From Wukongibacter sp050859025 (GTDB lineage Bacteria; Bacillota; Clostridia; Peptostreptococcales; Caminicellaceae), in contig NZ_CP138200.1 in the NCBI RefSeq assembly GCF_050859025.1, positions 2,542,001-2,606,000 on the forward strand: DNA of 64,000 nucleotides. The letters are read 5' to 3'. Positions 15,792 through 24,702 of this stretch are shown here, piece after piece. Below the pieces are notes generated by a model that had not been told where the DNA came from, did not search any database, and saw only the letters and a list, made by a program, of their open reading frames with translations. Within the stretch, counting starts at the first letter, position 1; every line of letters begins with the position of its first letter. Made by a program: the position numbers and the translations under genes.

Positions 15792-17462
15792 TTGAGTATT
15801 GAATTAAAAAATAAATGTGTGTTTATATTAGGTGCTGGGCAAATAGGGACTGCTGTTGCTGTGCAGCTGCTTAAAAGTAGACCGAAGAGGATTGTTTTAC
15901 ATACTTATACGCCCGAAGAGGCCAACGAAGCTGTAGATAAACTTAAAGCAATGAATTGTGATGGGATACAAATAATTGCTTCAAGTGGTGATATTTTTCT
16001 TCCATATTCAATGAAGGACATTACTGACAAGGAAAAGCTTCATAGTGAAGAAAACATATATAAGCTTCTAAATTACTATTATTCAGAGCCATATCCCGAA
16101 TTATTAAGGGAGTATTCTATATATATGCTTATAAAACGATGGAAGCCAGACATAATTATCGATGCCATAAATACAGCTACAGTATTTGGAGACGATTGTA
16201 AAGAGCATATAAATTATATTAAAAATAATTTTGAAACCAATATTGGAAATAGGTCAGAACAAATCAAAAGTGTTTTCACACAATACCTTTCCGACAATTT
16301 TGTACCAAAATTGATTCACTTTGTGATGTCACTTAAGGTGGGTATAGAGGATTTTAATATTAAAAAATATATTAAGGTATCTACCACTGGACTTGGTGGA
16401 ATGGGAATGAATTTACGATTTAGTCACGGAGATACAGTTAATTATTGTTTATCTAATGCGATTGTTGGTAAGGTTGCAGCAGCAGGTATGCTCCATCAGC
16501 TTCTATTGTCACTTTCCCATACACCAGGATTTGATATCAGTGTAATTGTTCCCGCAGCCTGCGTGGGATGGGAAGAGACAGCACTGAATGTAGTTGAAAA
16601 TTCTTTAGGGAAGATAAGAGCAGTAGACTCTTCGAAGAAGAAGTTCGCACTAGATGAGGAAATAGAAGCATATGGCACGATTAATGAAGGCGAGTTTCTT
16701 AAAATACCTCTTGTATATGCTGGTGAAAATAAATCATATTCTCTATGCGAGATAGCTACACTTACTGCATACGGACAAATGGAGAGTGTTACAAAGGAAG
16801 AGGTAGCAGAGGCTGTAATAAATAATATAGAAGGTGCATGTTCTAAAGATTTGTTAGCTCAAATGGACTTGGCTTGTATTCATTCTTCATATAAAGGAAG
16901 AAGGGTGAGGGATATTACGCTACATAAACTAAAAGATATCGAAGATAAATCAGATATTCCTAGTATTGTAACTGGCAATCTAGGACCAACTACGGCAAAG
17001 CATATTTGTGAGTTGTATTTATTGAAAAGGGCATCAGATAACAGTATTACAAAGCTACTAAGCATGGATATCTGTGAACTGAAGGAAAGAGTTCATAATG
17101 AGGTTCTCAACAACAAGTCTATAAGGGTACAATTTCTATCTGTGGGTCTTCCTATTGTTATGGATAATGAGAATATTTTAATAGGCGAGAAATGGATGGT
17201 ACCTGAGGAGAATGAAGACTTCCGCATGACAAGTGATAATATAGAAAGTTGGGCTCGAAAAGGCTGGGTTGATCTGCGAGATAAAAATATCCTGAAGTGG
17301 AAAAAAGAAGTCATAAAGCTTCTAAATGATGCTGAGCGTGAGAGAAAAAGTGGAGATATATCCCTTGTACGTGATATATATGCTATTAATGATGATTTTG
17401 ATGTTGGAGAGCTTTTAGCATATTATTATACATTAAAAGGTGCAGGTCGTAGAGCTATATAA
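15792..17462 (+). CDS. Rossmann-fold dehydrogenase/epimerase-like protein, function unknown
   Basis: 556 residues. A nucleotide-binding motif FILGAGQIGTAVAVQLL lies at the N-terminus, followed by a long segment with IIDAINTATVFGDD and STTGLGGMGMNLRFSHGD. It looks like an NAD(P)-binding protein distantly related to short-chain or extended dehydrogenases, but the body is much longer and I do not recognise the family. The TTG at 15792 has AAAGGGGG six bases upstream; the in-frame ATG at 15759 has no ribosome binding site. It could reduce or isomerise a carrier-bound group. Confidence is in the gene, not in a reaction. Confidence 0.7.
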   Translation: MSIELKNKCVFILGAGQIGTAVAVQLLKSRPKRIVLHTYTPEEANEAVDKLKAMNCDGIQIIASSGDIFLPYSMKDITDKEKLHSEENIYKLLNYYYSEPYPELLREYSIYMLIKRWKPDIIIDAINTATVFGDDCKEHINYIKNNFETNIGNRSEQIKSVFTQYLSDNFVPKLIHFVMSLKVGIEDFNIKKYIKVSTTGLGGMGMNLRFSHGDTVNYCLSNAIVGKVAAAGMLHQLLLSLSHTPGFDISVIVPAACVGWEETALNVVENSLGKIRAVDSSKKKFALDEEIEAYGTINEGEFLKIPLVYAGENKSYSLCEIATLTAYGQMESVTKEEVAEAVINNIEGACSKDLLAQMDLACIHSSYKGRRVRDITLHKLKDIEDKSDIPSIVTGNLGPTTAKHICELYLLKRASDNSITKLLSMDICELKERVHNEVLNNKSIRVQFLSVGLPIVMDNENILIGEKWMVPEENEDFRMTSDNIESWARKGWVDLRDKNILKWKKEVIKLLNDAERERKSGDISLVRDIYAINDDFDVGELLAYYYTLKGAGRRAI

Positions 17463-17501
17463 GATACATATTCTTTTTATATAGGGAGTTGTAGGTGTGT
17501 A

Positions 17502-19475
17502 ATGATTACAGTAGAACATAGAAATTCAAATAAAATTAACAGAATTGGCATCTGGAAAGCTAGAGAGAAGGAAGGGGGCATTTTCTTTGAAAGGGATGCT
17601 TCGCTTTATCGTAAGTTTAGTTATTGGGCTTGGAGTCTCTCTATTCCACTAACAAGCAACAAATTCAGAGTAGGATTTATTGGAGATTCTGTAGGAATGG
17701 GATATTTTTATCAGCCAATATTTACTCCGGCTTTGTACTTGGAAAAGGTATTGAACGAAAATATGCTCCAAAGTGAAGCAGAGGTTATTGATCTTTCGTG
17801 CAAATCTTTAAATTATGCTAAATTCGTGGAGCTATGCTCATCTGCAATGGTTTTGAATCCTGATGCTCTTGTAATTTTCATTGGAAATAATCTGTGGGAT
17901 CATGCCTTTGAAATGACTGAAGAGGAGATAAAGAGCTTAAAATTATGTATAAATAACATTGATAGATTTGATTCCTTATCAGAGTTTATTAGAAACAAGT
18001 TGAAACCAGTAGTTGTATCTGTAATGTCATTTCTTAGGGAGATAGCGGAGCAGTACAAAATCCCCATCATGTTTGTGATACCAGAGACAAACCTAAAGGA
18101 TTGGGTAAATAGCAGGTGTAGTTTCATTTCAAGCCTAAATGGAAGAAAGGCATTAAAATGGTCGCAGCTTGAAAAGAAAGCCAGAGCCGCCTACAAAAAA
18201 GGTGATGTTACAGAGTCAGAAGAAATTGCTCATCAGATGCTTCAAATTTCTACTTGCAATCCAATACCCTACGAAATTATAGCAAAATGTAAAGTCAAAC
18301 ATGAGAATATAGAACAGGCAAAAAAATACTACCGATTGGCATTTGATACTCAAATATATAGATTTAAGAATATTTCTTCAAGTATATCTGTTGTTAGAGA
18401 GCTAATCCTTGAAACTGCTTCTACGTATGGAATTGATATACTAGATCTTCAGCAGGTGTTCGATACACATCTTTTAGGTGAAATCTCTGGAAAAGATATA
18501 TTTCTTGATTCATGCCATATGACTTCCGAAGGGATACGTGTAGCTATGAAACATGCTGCTATGAGGTTGTTATCACGAATTAGTAGAAATGAGCTTAGAG
18601 TAGGATGTTTTAGTGAAGGAAAGATAGAAGCAGATGAAGCTGATATAAACAAGGTTTTGGGTAAGGCGCATTTACTTGCTGCAGTGCAGTGCCAGCACGA
18701 AGGGAATCAGCCCTATGAGCTTCTATATTATCATTGTGTTGAAGCGTTAAGATATTGGCCGGAGTCTGTGAAGGAAATGAAAATGTATATTGAATTGATT
18801 ACGGCAAAAGTACCCTGGTTTATGCATAAAAATTACACAGAATTGTCAAAGGTAGATTTTTGGCCAGTATTTCCAGATAAGTCGCAGCTATTCGGTTTGA
18901 AAAGCATGGAGAATGAATTGATAGATGCTATGGTTGATGCTTTAAAGACAGTGGATATAGATATTGAAAAAAGTGTAAATAACGCACGAATAGTAGGTTT
19001 TGGTTCTATAGATGGGAAGATTAATCTACTTGAACCATACTATCAGCAAAGCGTCTATAGCAGAATTAATAAAGCTTTAGATATCCACAAAGATTTTGGT
19101 TACTATAATGAGATTAAAACAGAATCGGTATTTCATATTGTAGCTGACGATAAACGTGATATTTTATTGGAAATAACCCTTAGAATACCAGAGACATATA
19201 GAGAGCTTGAGGATGTTACTATTAAGTTAAACGATTTACCTGTTGGTAGAGTTAAAGCAGGTAGTGAGTGGAGAGACTACAGAATATTGATATCAAGATG
19301 TAATCTAGGTAAAACCCCAATTAATCATATTGGAATTGAATGGCCTGTTATGGACGAAATTGAATTGAAAACCGAAAACCAAAGCCGGAATAAATATTCT
19401 AACTCCGGAGACACAACTCAGGAATTTTTACCTTCCTATGGTAACATAATACGTTTTACAGCACGATATATATAG
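17502..19475 (+). CDS. SGNH/GDSL hydrolase-like protein with TPR-like insert
   Basis: 657 residues. SGNH blocks are visible: GDSVGMG with Ser63, GNN in VIFIGNNLWDH, and D336-x2-H339 in DSCHMTSEGI, which together form the Ser-Asp-His machinery of esterases and acetyltransferases. Residues of about 220-275 look like TPR repeats (AAYKKGDVTESEEIAHQML; IEQAKKYYRLAFD). The C-terminal ~280 residues are unassigned. No signal peptide is seen, so it should act in the cytoplasm. It may deacylate or acylate an intermediate, or hydrolyse stalled esters. AGGGAG lies upstream with long spacing. Confidence 0.75.
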   Translation: MITVEHRNSNKINRIGIWKAREKEGGIFFERDASLYRKFSYWAWSLSIPLTSNKFRVGFIGDSVGMGYFYQPIFTPALYLEKVLNENMLQSEAEVIDLSCKSLNYAKFVELCSSAMVLNPDALVIFIGNNLWDHAFEMTEEEIKSLKLCINNIDRFDSLSEFIRNKLKPVVVSVMSFLREIAEQYKIPIMFVIPETNLKDWVNSRCSFISSLNGRKALKWSQLEKKARAAYKKGDVTESEEIAHQMLQISTCNPIPYEIIAKCKVKHENIEQAKKYYRLAFDTQIYRFKNISSSISVVRELILETASTYGIDILDLQQVFDTHLLGEISGKDIFLDSCHMTSEGIRVAMKHAAMRLLSRISRNELRVGCFSEGKIEADEADINKVLGKAHLLAAVQCQHEGNQPYELLYYHCVEALRYWPESVKEMKMYIELITAKVPWFMHKNYTELSKVDFWPVFPDKSQLFGLKSMENELIDAMVDALKTVDIDIEKSVNNARIVGFGSIDGKINLLEPYYQQSVYSRINKALDIHKDFGYYNEIKTESVFHIVADDKRDILLEITLRIPETYRELEDVTIKLNDLPVGRVKAGSEWRDYRILISRCNLGKTPINHIGIEWPVMDEIELKTENQSRNKYSNSGDTTQEFLPSYGNIIRFTARYI

Positions 19476-19512
19476 GGGTTTTAGCATAAGGAGCAGAAAG
19501 GTGGAGGTATAC

Positions 19513-20229
19513 GTGGAAAAAATAAGACTTTATTGTATTCCCTATGCAGGAGGGTCTACCTCTGTATTCACGAGCTGGTCTAAATATATTGGTGAATTTT
19601 GTGAGCTTATACCAATTGAGTTGGCAGGAAAGGGTAAGAGACGAAGAGATAAATGGTATAACGATTTACAGGAAGCAGTAGACGATGTATATGAAATAAT
19701 ACGTAGCAGCATTGATGAAAAGCCATACGTACTGTTCGGTCACAGCTTAGGAAGCTATATAGTATATTTGCTATATAGCAAATTGAAAAGGTTAAGGCAT
19801 AGAGAGCCGCTGCATCTTTTTATCTCAGGATGGTGGGCAGAGCATATAGTTAATAGAAACCCAGGTTATCATGACTTACCTTTGGAGCAGTTCAAGGCGG
19901 AGCTATTCAAATTTGGTGGAGTACCGGAAGAACTTTTGAATAATACTAATTTGTTGGAATATTTTATTCCTGTGTTGCGCCAGGATTTTTGTATCATAGA
20001 GCAATGTAAGGATATAAGCAATATTCCTGATATATACTGTGATATTAGCATTCTTTATGGAAAGAAGGATGCGAACGTTAATCAAAAAGATATTTCACAA
20101 TGGTACAAGTACGCTAAAAAGGAATGCAATATATATAACTTTGATGGAGGACATATTTTTATTAATGAAAATATGGAGGATGTTGTGAAGGTTATTAATA
20201 AAACTTTAAATAGATATATAAGAGTTTGA
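19513..20229 (+). CDS. Type II thioesterase
   Basis: 238 residues with an alpha/beta-hydrolase fold. The start LYCIPYAGGSTSVF is typical of editing thioesterases, the nucleophile is Ser78 in FGHSLGS, and the final catalytic His214 is in FDGGHIFIN. The GTG at 19513 has GGAGG five bases upstream; an in-frame GTG at 19501 overlaps that site and is less likely. Family role: removing wrong or short acyl groups from carrier-protein phosphopantetheine arms of NRPS/PKS lines. The NRPS at 24703 has no integral thioesterase, so this is the only recognisable thioesterase in the window. Confidence 0.9.
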   Translation: MEKIRLYCIPYAGGSTSVFTSWSKYIGEFCELIPIELAGKGKRRRDKWYNDLQEAVDDVYEIIRSSIDEKPYVLFGHSLGSYIVYLLYSKLKRLRHREPLHLFISGWWAEHIVNRNPGYHDLPLEQFKAELFKFGGVPEELLNNTNLLEYFIPVLRQDFCIIEQCKDISNIPDIYCDISILYGKKDANVNQKDISQWYKYAKKECNIYNFDGGHIFINENMEDVVKVINKTLNRYIRV

Positions 20230-20382
20230 GATTTTTTTCTTAGGGAGCTCTTATATTTTTTTGCTAAAAATCCTTTAATTATATGTAGTTTGTAGATTAA
20301 AATCTCTACCTAAGTTTATACAAGGAGCGTTAAAGTTGTCATACGCCTTTGTCGAGAGATGATTTCTGAGGGGGAGTGAATT

Positions 20383-21702
20383 ATGTTTATTGAAGATGTC
20401 ATAAGCAGGATATGGGAACCGTTATCAATAAAGTATGAGAAGCAGCTAGAAAAGGCTAAGACCTTCGATGATGATCAGCTAGTTACAGCAATTACAGAAA
20501 AGTTAATAGAGCAGGACTCTCATGTTTTTAAAAATGATTGGTTAAACATGACCAGTCTAAATACCAGTGGATGTCCACATAAAGTAAACGATGGCAGGTT
20601 TTGCGGGTGTAGTATGTGTAATTATTTTTCTGGTGATATGGAGCTTCTAGCAATGATGTCAGTTGTTAAACAAAGAAACCCTTTACTCTATGGAAAGACT
20701 CTTCGATTCTGTTTTGAGAACTCTAGAGGGAAAAGTGCTATACCAAACGTCTTTGAATATGTTAACGGACATGACAGTCTAAGTACTGAGGAGTTTCCCC
20801 AAGAGGCATTTCATGAACTGTTTTGTAAAGAAAATCTTTTTTCAACTAAGCCATATAGGCTAATCTTTGAAGCCAGAGCCTCTAGTGTTTCAAAGGAGCG
20901 GCTTATGGTGTACAAGGAGAAATGCGCAAGAAATGTTGAAATTGCATTTGGTGTAGAAGTGTATGATGAATGGATAAGAAATCACTGGCTGAATAAGAAC
21001 ATTTATAATCATGAGATAGTAGAGGCAGTAAAAATTATAAAAGAATGCAAATGTCAGTCAAGGGCAAATATACTGATCGGTGTACCTGGATTGACCGAAG
21101 AGCAATCGATGAAGCTTCTTATGGATTCTATAAATTGGCTCAAAGATCTAGGTGTAGATTACATTACTTTATCTCCTCTAGTTTCTAAGGAAAGAACTAT
21201 ACAAGGCTATATTTTTGATAGGCTAAAGGATAGTCCTATAATAAGTAAAGCCCATATCATCGGAGGTTTTGAGGATGGAACTCCATCTATATTCTTTGTC
21301 TTTGATGCAATCTATAGAATTATGAGTGATAGTGAGCTTATAGATAAAATGGTTTTTGCTCCGGTAAATTTTATGCAATACTTTGTTGATAAAGCGAGAC
21401 TTTATCAAAGTACAGAACAAAAAAAACTATGTCGTATGATTACTAATGCACTTACAGAATTTGATATCAAGAGGGATTTTAAGATTCTAGAAGAAGTTAA
21501 GGAGACTATTTCTAACGACACTAGCTACCTTAATTATCTAAGAGATAAGAAGCAAGAAAATGGAGAGGACAAGCTATTATGCACCCTTGGGATGGTGGGA
21601 GAGGAGATAGCAAAAACACTTTGGCCCTACACTTGGGAAAGTAAGGCTTGTAATCTACAGGAAGAAATCAAGTGCTACTCTAGGCCATCTATTGGTGAAT
21701 AA
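20383..21702 (+). CDS. Elp3-like radical SAM protein with CX11CX2C cluster motif, copy 1
   Basis: 439 residues. The probable cluster ligands are C64, C76 and C79 in GCPHKVNDGRFCGCSMC (an extra Cys lies at 74). The spacing CX11CX2C is longer than the classic CX3CX2C and recalls Elp3/archaeosine-type radical-SAM proteins. IGVPGLTEEQSMKLL is a typical late barrel element. It is paralogous to the next gene, sharing NHWLNKN/NHWINKN and the IGVPGLTEEQS stretch. No B12 domain is present. Substrate unknown. A GAGGGGGAG site precedes the ATG. Confidence 0.85.
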   Translation: MFIEDVISRIWEPLSIKYEKQLEKAKTFDDDQLVTAITEKLIEQDSHVFKNDWLNMTSLNTSGCPHKVNDGRFCGCSMCNYFSGDMELLAMMSVVKQRNPLLYGKTLRFCFENSRGKSAIPNVFEYVNGHDSLSTEEFPQEAFHELFCKENLFSTKPYRLIFEARASSVSKERLMVYKEKCARNVEIAFGVEVYDEWIRNHWLNKNIYNHEIVEAVKIIKECKCQSRANILIGVPGLTEEQSMKLLMDSINWLKDLGVDYITLSPLVSKERTIQGYIFDRLKDSPIISKAHIIGGFEDGTPSIFFVFDAIYRIMSDSELIDKMVFAPVNFMQYFVDKARLYQSTEQKKLCRMITNALTEFDIKRDFKILEEVKETISNDTSYLNYLRDKKQENGEDKLLCTLGMVGEEIAKTLWPYTWESKACNLQEEIKCYSRPSIGE

Positions 21703-21772
21703 TATAGCATATATATAACTAATTTCTTGTGCTAGTAAATTATACATTGCCATTTTATAATACTTAGGGAGT

Positions 21773-21899
21773 TATGATATTTGATCCCAGTGATTAGGTG
21801 GATCTGTTTTTACCTTTAAAACTCTATAAAAAAATAGGTTTATTGCATGAACGAAAAAGAAATATCATAGATCCCCGCTTCGGCAACTAGCTAGGCGGG
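21773..21899 (+). promoter_or_regulatory. Palindromic leader between the two Elp3-like genes
   Basis: TATGATATTT (21773-21782) pairs perfectly with AAATATCATA (21860-21869). Each arm is followed by GATCCC, and a second hairpin with arms CCCGC and GCGGG (21874-21899) follows. The 225-base gap holds no gene. No T-run follows the GC hairpin, so it is a folded leader or a palindromic repeat rather than a simple terminator. Confidence 0.45.
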
Positions 21900-21927
21900 T
21901 TAACTAATAAAAAGGGAGGAAATAAAT

Positions 21928-23232
21928 ATGTATATCATACAGGATATAATGACTGAAATATGGGAGCCCATATCCAATACATATAAAGAAGCCTATGAGA
22001 AGGCAAGTAAGATGGATGCAAAAGAAATTTTTGAAAAACTACGGCATCTTGAGATGTTTATTGTTGAATACCCAGACCCATATCCTAAAATGAATTTATT
22101 AGTAACAACAGGTTGCCATCATGCCATTAAGGATGGCAATATCTCGGGTTGCAGCATGTGTAACGATAGTATTTCACGTATGACAGATTCTTTTGCTGTT
22201 GTAAACGCATTAAGACATAAGGATATTGATTTATATGCTAAATTAGTTCGTTTAAGCTTTGAAAATAAAAGAGGTATTATTAGAGAGCAAATGGGTACAG
22301 AGGTTGTTACAGGATGTGACTGTCTAAATGAGATGGAATTTCCAGAGCAGGTTTTTAAAGAAATGTTTGGATGTAATGGAGTTTTCCAAGTAAGACCTTT
22401 CAGATACTCCTTTGAAATAAGAGCCGATAGTATTAACAAAGAAAAGTTAGATATGATGCTTGGTTATTTAGGAAGAGGAAGAACCTATATTGAAATAGGA
22501 GTTGAGGTAGTAAATGAGTGGGTTAGAAATCACTGGATAAATAAAAATGTCACTGATAATCAGATTGAAACAGCTATTAGTCTTATCCGTGAAGCAGGTT
22601 GTAAGGTAAATGCTAATGTACTTATTGGAGTCCCTGGTCTTACTGAAGAACAATCAATAGACTTATTCCTTGAATCTGTAAAAAAGCTAATTGAGTTAAA
22701 AGTAGATAGAATTACCTTCCATCCATTAAATCGCAAACCCTACACACTACACAATTTCATTTATGAAAATCTGAGAGATAATGATAGGTTGGCTGAGATA
22801 GGTATAGCAAACGGTGAGCATACGGGATTGACATGGATGTTTACTGCCGTTGAGGCAATGGCAAGGGCTTTTGAGATGACACCCCAGCTAAAGGGCAATT
22901 TTGGGGTAGGGCAATTTAATATATTCCGTGGTTCTGATGTTCTGGCATACAACAATGATAGGGAATGTCAATGCAATGAACAATTGTTTGATGTTATAGA
23001 TAGAGCTATGAAAACCCTTGATATGAAGGAATTGATGGAGACAAGAGAAACGATGAAAAAGGATAAGTGCTATGAAGAGTACTTGAAGCTAATTGAAAAG
23101 CAAAAGAAGGCTGGAAGCATTGCTAATACAGTTAGTATTGTTGGAGAGGAAGTAATTAAGGCTTTATGGCCTGATTGCTGGGAAAAAAAGATAGAAAAGT
23201 TCAAGAAAGAGATGGAGAGCTTAAAAGCCTAA
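21928..23232 (+). CDS. Elp3-like radical SAM protein with CX11CX2C cluster motif, copy 2
   Basis: 434 residues, paralogue of the preceding gene. The shared ligands are C63, C75 and C78 (TGCHHAIKDGNISGCSMC), confirming that the CX11CX2C spacing is conserved and the extra Cys of copy 1 is not. It keeps IGVPGLTEEQSIDLF and ends with a similar ALWPDCWEKK tail. Two diverged paralogues side by side suggest sequential or heteromeric action on one intermediate. AAAGGGAGG precedes the ATG. Confidence 0.85.
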   Translation: MYIIQDIMTEIWEPISNTYKEAYEKASKMDAKEIFEKLRHLEMFIVEYPDPYPKMNLLVTTGCHHAIKDGNISGCSMCNDSISRMTDSFAVVNALRHKDIDLYAKLVRLSFENKRGIIREQMGTEVVTGCDCLNEMEFPEQVFKEMFGCNGVFQVRPFRYSFEIRADSINKEKLDMMLGYLGRGRTYIEIGVEVVNEWVRNHWINKNVTDNQIETAISLIREAGCKVNANVLIGVPGLTEEQSIDLFLESVKKLIELKVDRITFHPLNRKPYTLHNFIYENLRDNDRLAEIGIANGEHTGLTWMFTAVEAMARAFEMTPQLKGNFGVGQFNIFRGSDVLAYNNDRECQCNEQLFDVIDRAMKTLDMKELMETRETMKKDKCYEEYLKLIEKQKKAGSIANTVSIVGEEVIKALWPDCWEKKIEKFKKEMESLKA

Positions 23233-23264
23233 GACTTTAAACTCTGTACTAAAAGGAGAACTAT

Positions 23265-24266
23265 ATGATACAGATGAAACATATTATTACTGAATTAAAT
23301 ATTAGTCAAGGAAAGCACTGTTACTATTCTAGTATAGCAAATATTATGGAGTATAACGGAGTTGATTTAAGCGAAGCAGAGATATTTGTACTTTTTGAAG
23401 GCTTCATTATGAGGTATTACTGTGACGTTGGTAGACTAGATCTTACAATGCATAATGATATGTCAATTGACTTTATAAGTAAAATTTCTTCCGGTATTAA
23501 CTATATCGAGGAACGAAACAAAGGAAAAGACCTTGAAGAAATATATCAAGCTATATCTAAGGATAATCTCGTTCTTTTAGCTATACAGAATAAGTATCTA
23601 AATTATAACAGGGTTTACCAAGAGAGTGAAGGTTATCTTCATTATGTCCTTATGTATGGATATGATACAGATATGTCTCAAGTATATATTGCCGATACTT
23701 TCATGCTGGATCACTCAGGTACAGCTATGACTTACTCTGGAACTGTACCGATGGAGAACATCGAAAATGGAATAGGAGCTTATGCATGTTTTGAAATAAA
23801 AGACAAAAATCTTATATCGAAGGAAGCTTTTATAGATATTTTCCTTAAAAAATTTGAGATTTTTTTAACTCATAAGGCAGATGAGTCTGATAATAATATC
23901 TATCTAGGAAACTATGCAATACGAAAGTACATTGAAAATATTTTTCCATCTGGGGAGATGGATGATGCACTTTTTGAAAAGTCCTGCCTTGATGCAATTT
24001 ACAATTTAAAATTTGGTGTAATATTGCATTTGTTGGAATATTTAATTGGTATCATTCAAAAGTACCATTTTATGTGGAGTGAACCCGAAGATTTGATTTC
24101 CGGTTTGAAAGTGCTGAAAATGGATTGGCATAAATATTTTATTTATCTATTGAAGGTAGCATATTCAGGTAGAAGAGACAAAATTAGTGAAACAATTAAG
24201 TATGGAATTGATACCTTTGATTATCAGGAAAAGGTATTTTTTGATATTTTGAATACAGTAAAATGA
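23265..24266 (+). CDS. BtrH-like cysteine acyltransferase
   Basis: 333 residues whose N-terminal half matches the butirosin BtrH N-terminal (cysteine-peptidase-like) family. The nucleophile is Cys19 in GKHCYYSS and the general base is His126 in YLHYVLMYGYD, with VYIADTF after it. BtrH moves an aminoacyl group from an ACP to an amine acceptor. By analogy this enzyme would make an amide from a carrier-bound acyl chain. It is next to panD and the NRPS; related domains are at the NRPS C-terminus and in the gene at 43449. AAAAGGAG precedes the ATG. Confidence 0.82.
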   Translation: MIQMKHIITELNISQGKHCYYSSIANIMEYNGVDLSEAEIFVLFEGFIMRYYCDVGRLDLTMHNDMSIDFISKISSGINYIEERNKGKDLEEIYQAISKDNLVLLAIQNKYLNYNRVYQESEGYLHYVLMYGYDTDMSQVYIADTFMLDHSGTAMTYSGTVPMENIENGIGAYACFEIKDKNLISKEAFIDIFLKKFEIFLTHKADESDNNIYLGNYAIRKYIENIFPSGEMDDALFEKSCLDAIYNLKFGVILHLLEYLIGIIQKYHFMWSEPEDLISGLKVLKMDWHKYFIYLLKVAYSGRRDKISETIKYGIDTFDYQEKVFFDILNTVK

Positions 24267-24283
24267 AGAGGATGTGACTTACA

Positions 24284-24655
24284 ATGCTCAGAATTATTCA
24301 CAAGTCAAAACTCCACGGGGCAAAGGTAACAGAAGCCAATCTACATTATAGAGGATCTATAACAATTGATAAAAGGTTTATGGAACTAGCAGATATTGTA
24401 GAAAATGAAAAGGTATTAGTTGTCAATGTCAATACGGGAGATAGGTTCGAAACCTATGCAATAGAGGGCGAATATGGATCGGGAGTAATTTGTTTGAACG
24501 GTGCTGCTGCAAGACTAGCTCAATGTGGTGACACCGTTATTATTATATCCTTTGGCTTATACCAGGATAGTGATCTAGTTAACTTTAAGCCTAAAGTAAT
24601 CTATGTTGATAGTGAAGAAGGAAAAGAGAACTGTATTGCCATAGAAAAGGTATAA
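24284..24655 (+). CDS. panD: Aspartate 1-decarboxylase (beta-alanine synthesis)
   Basis: 123 residues, full-length PanD. The self-cleavage site that makes the pyruvoyl group is Gly24-Ser25 (HYRGSITI). The conserved Lys9, Arg54, Thr57 and Tyr58 are in place (DRFETY), as is SGVICLNGAAARL. It converts L-aspartate to beta-alanine in the cytoplasm. No panB or panC is nearby, so pantothenate synthesis is an unlikely purpose. Its position immediately before the NRPS suggests it feeds beta-alanine to the assembly line. Confidence 0.95.
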   Translation: MLRIIHKSKLHGAKVTEANLHYRGSITIDKRFMELADIVENEKVLVVNVNTGDRFETYAIEGEYGSGVICLNGAAARLAQCGDTVIIISFGLYQDSDLVNFKPKVIYVDSEEGKENCIAIEKV

Positions 24656-24702
24656 CTTTTCTATGACCGTTGATATAGAGATAAATGATGGAGAGTAGAG
24701 CT

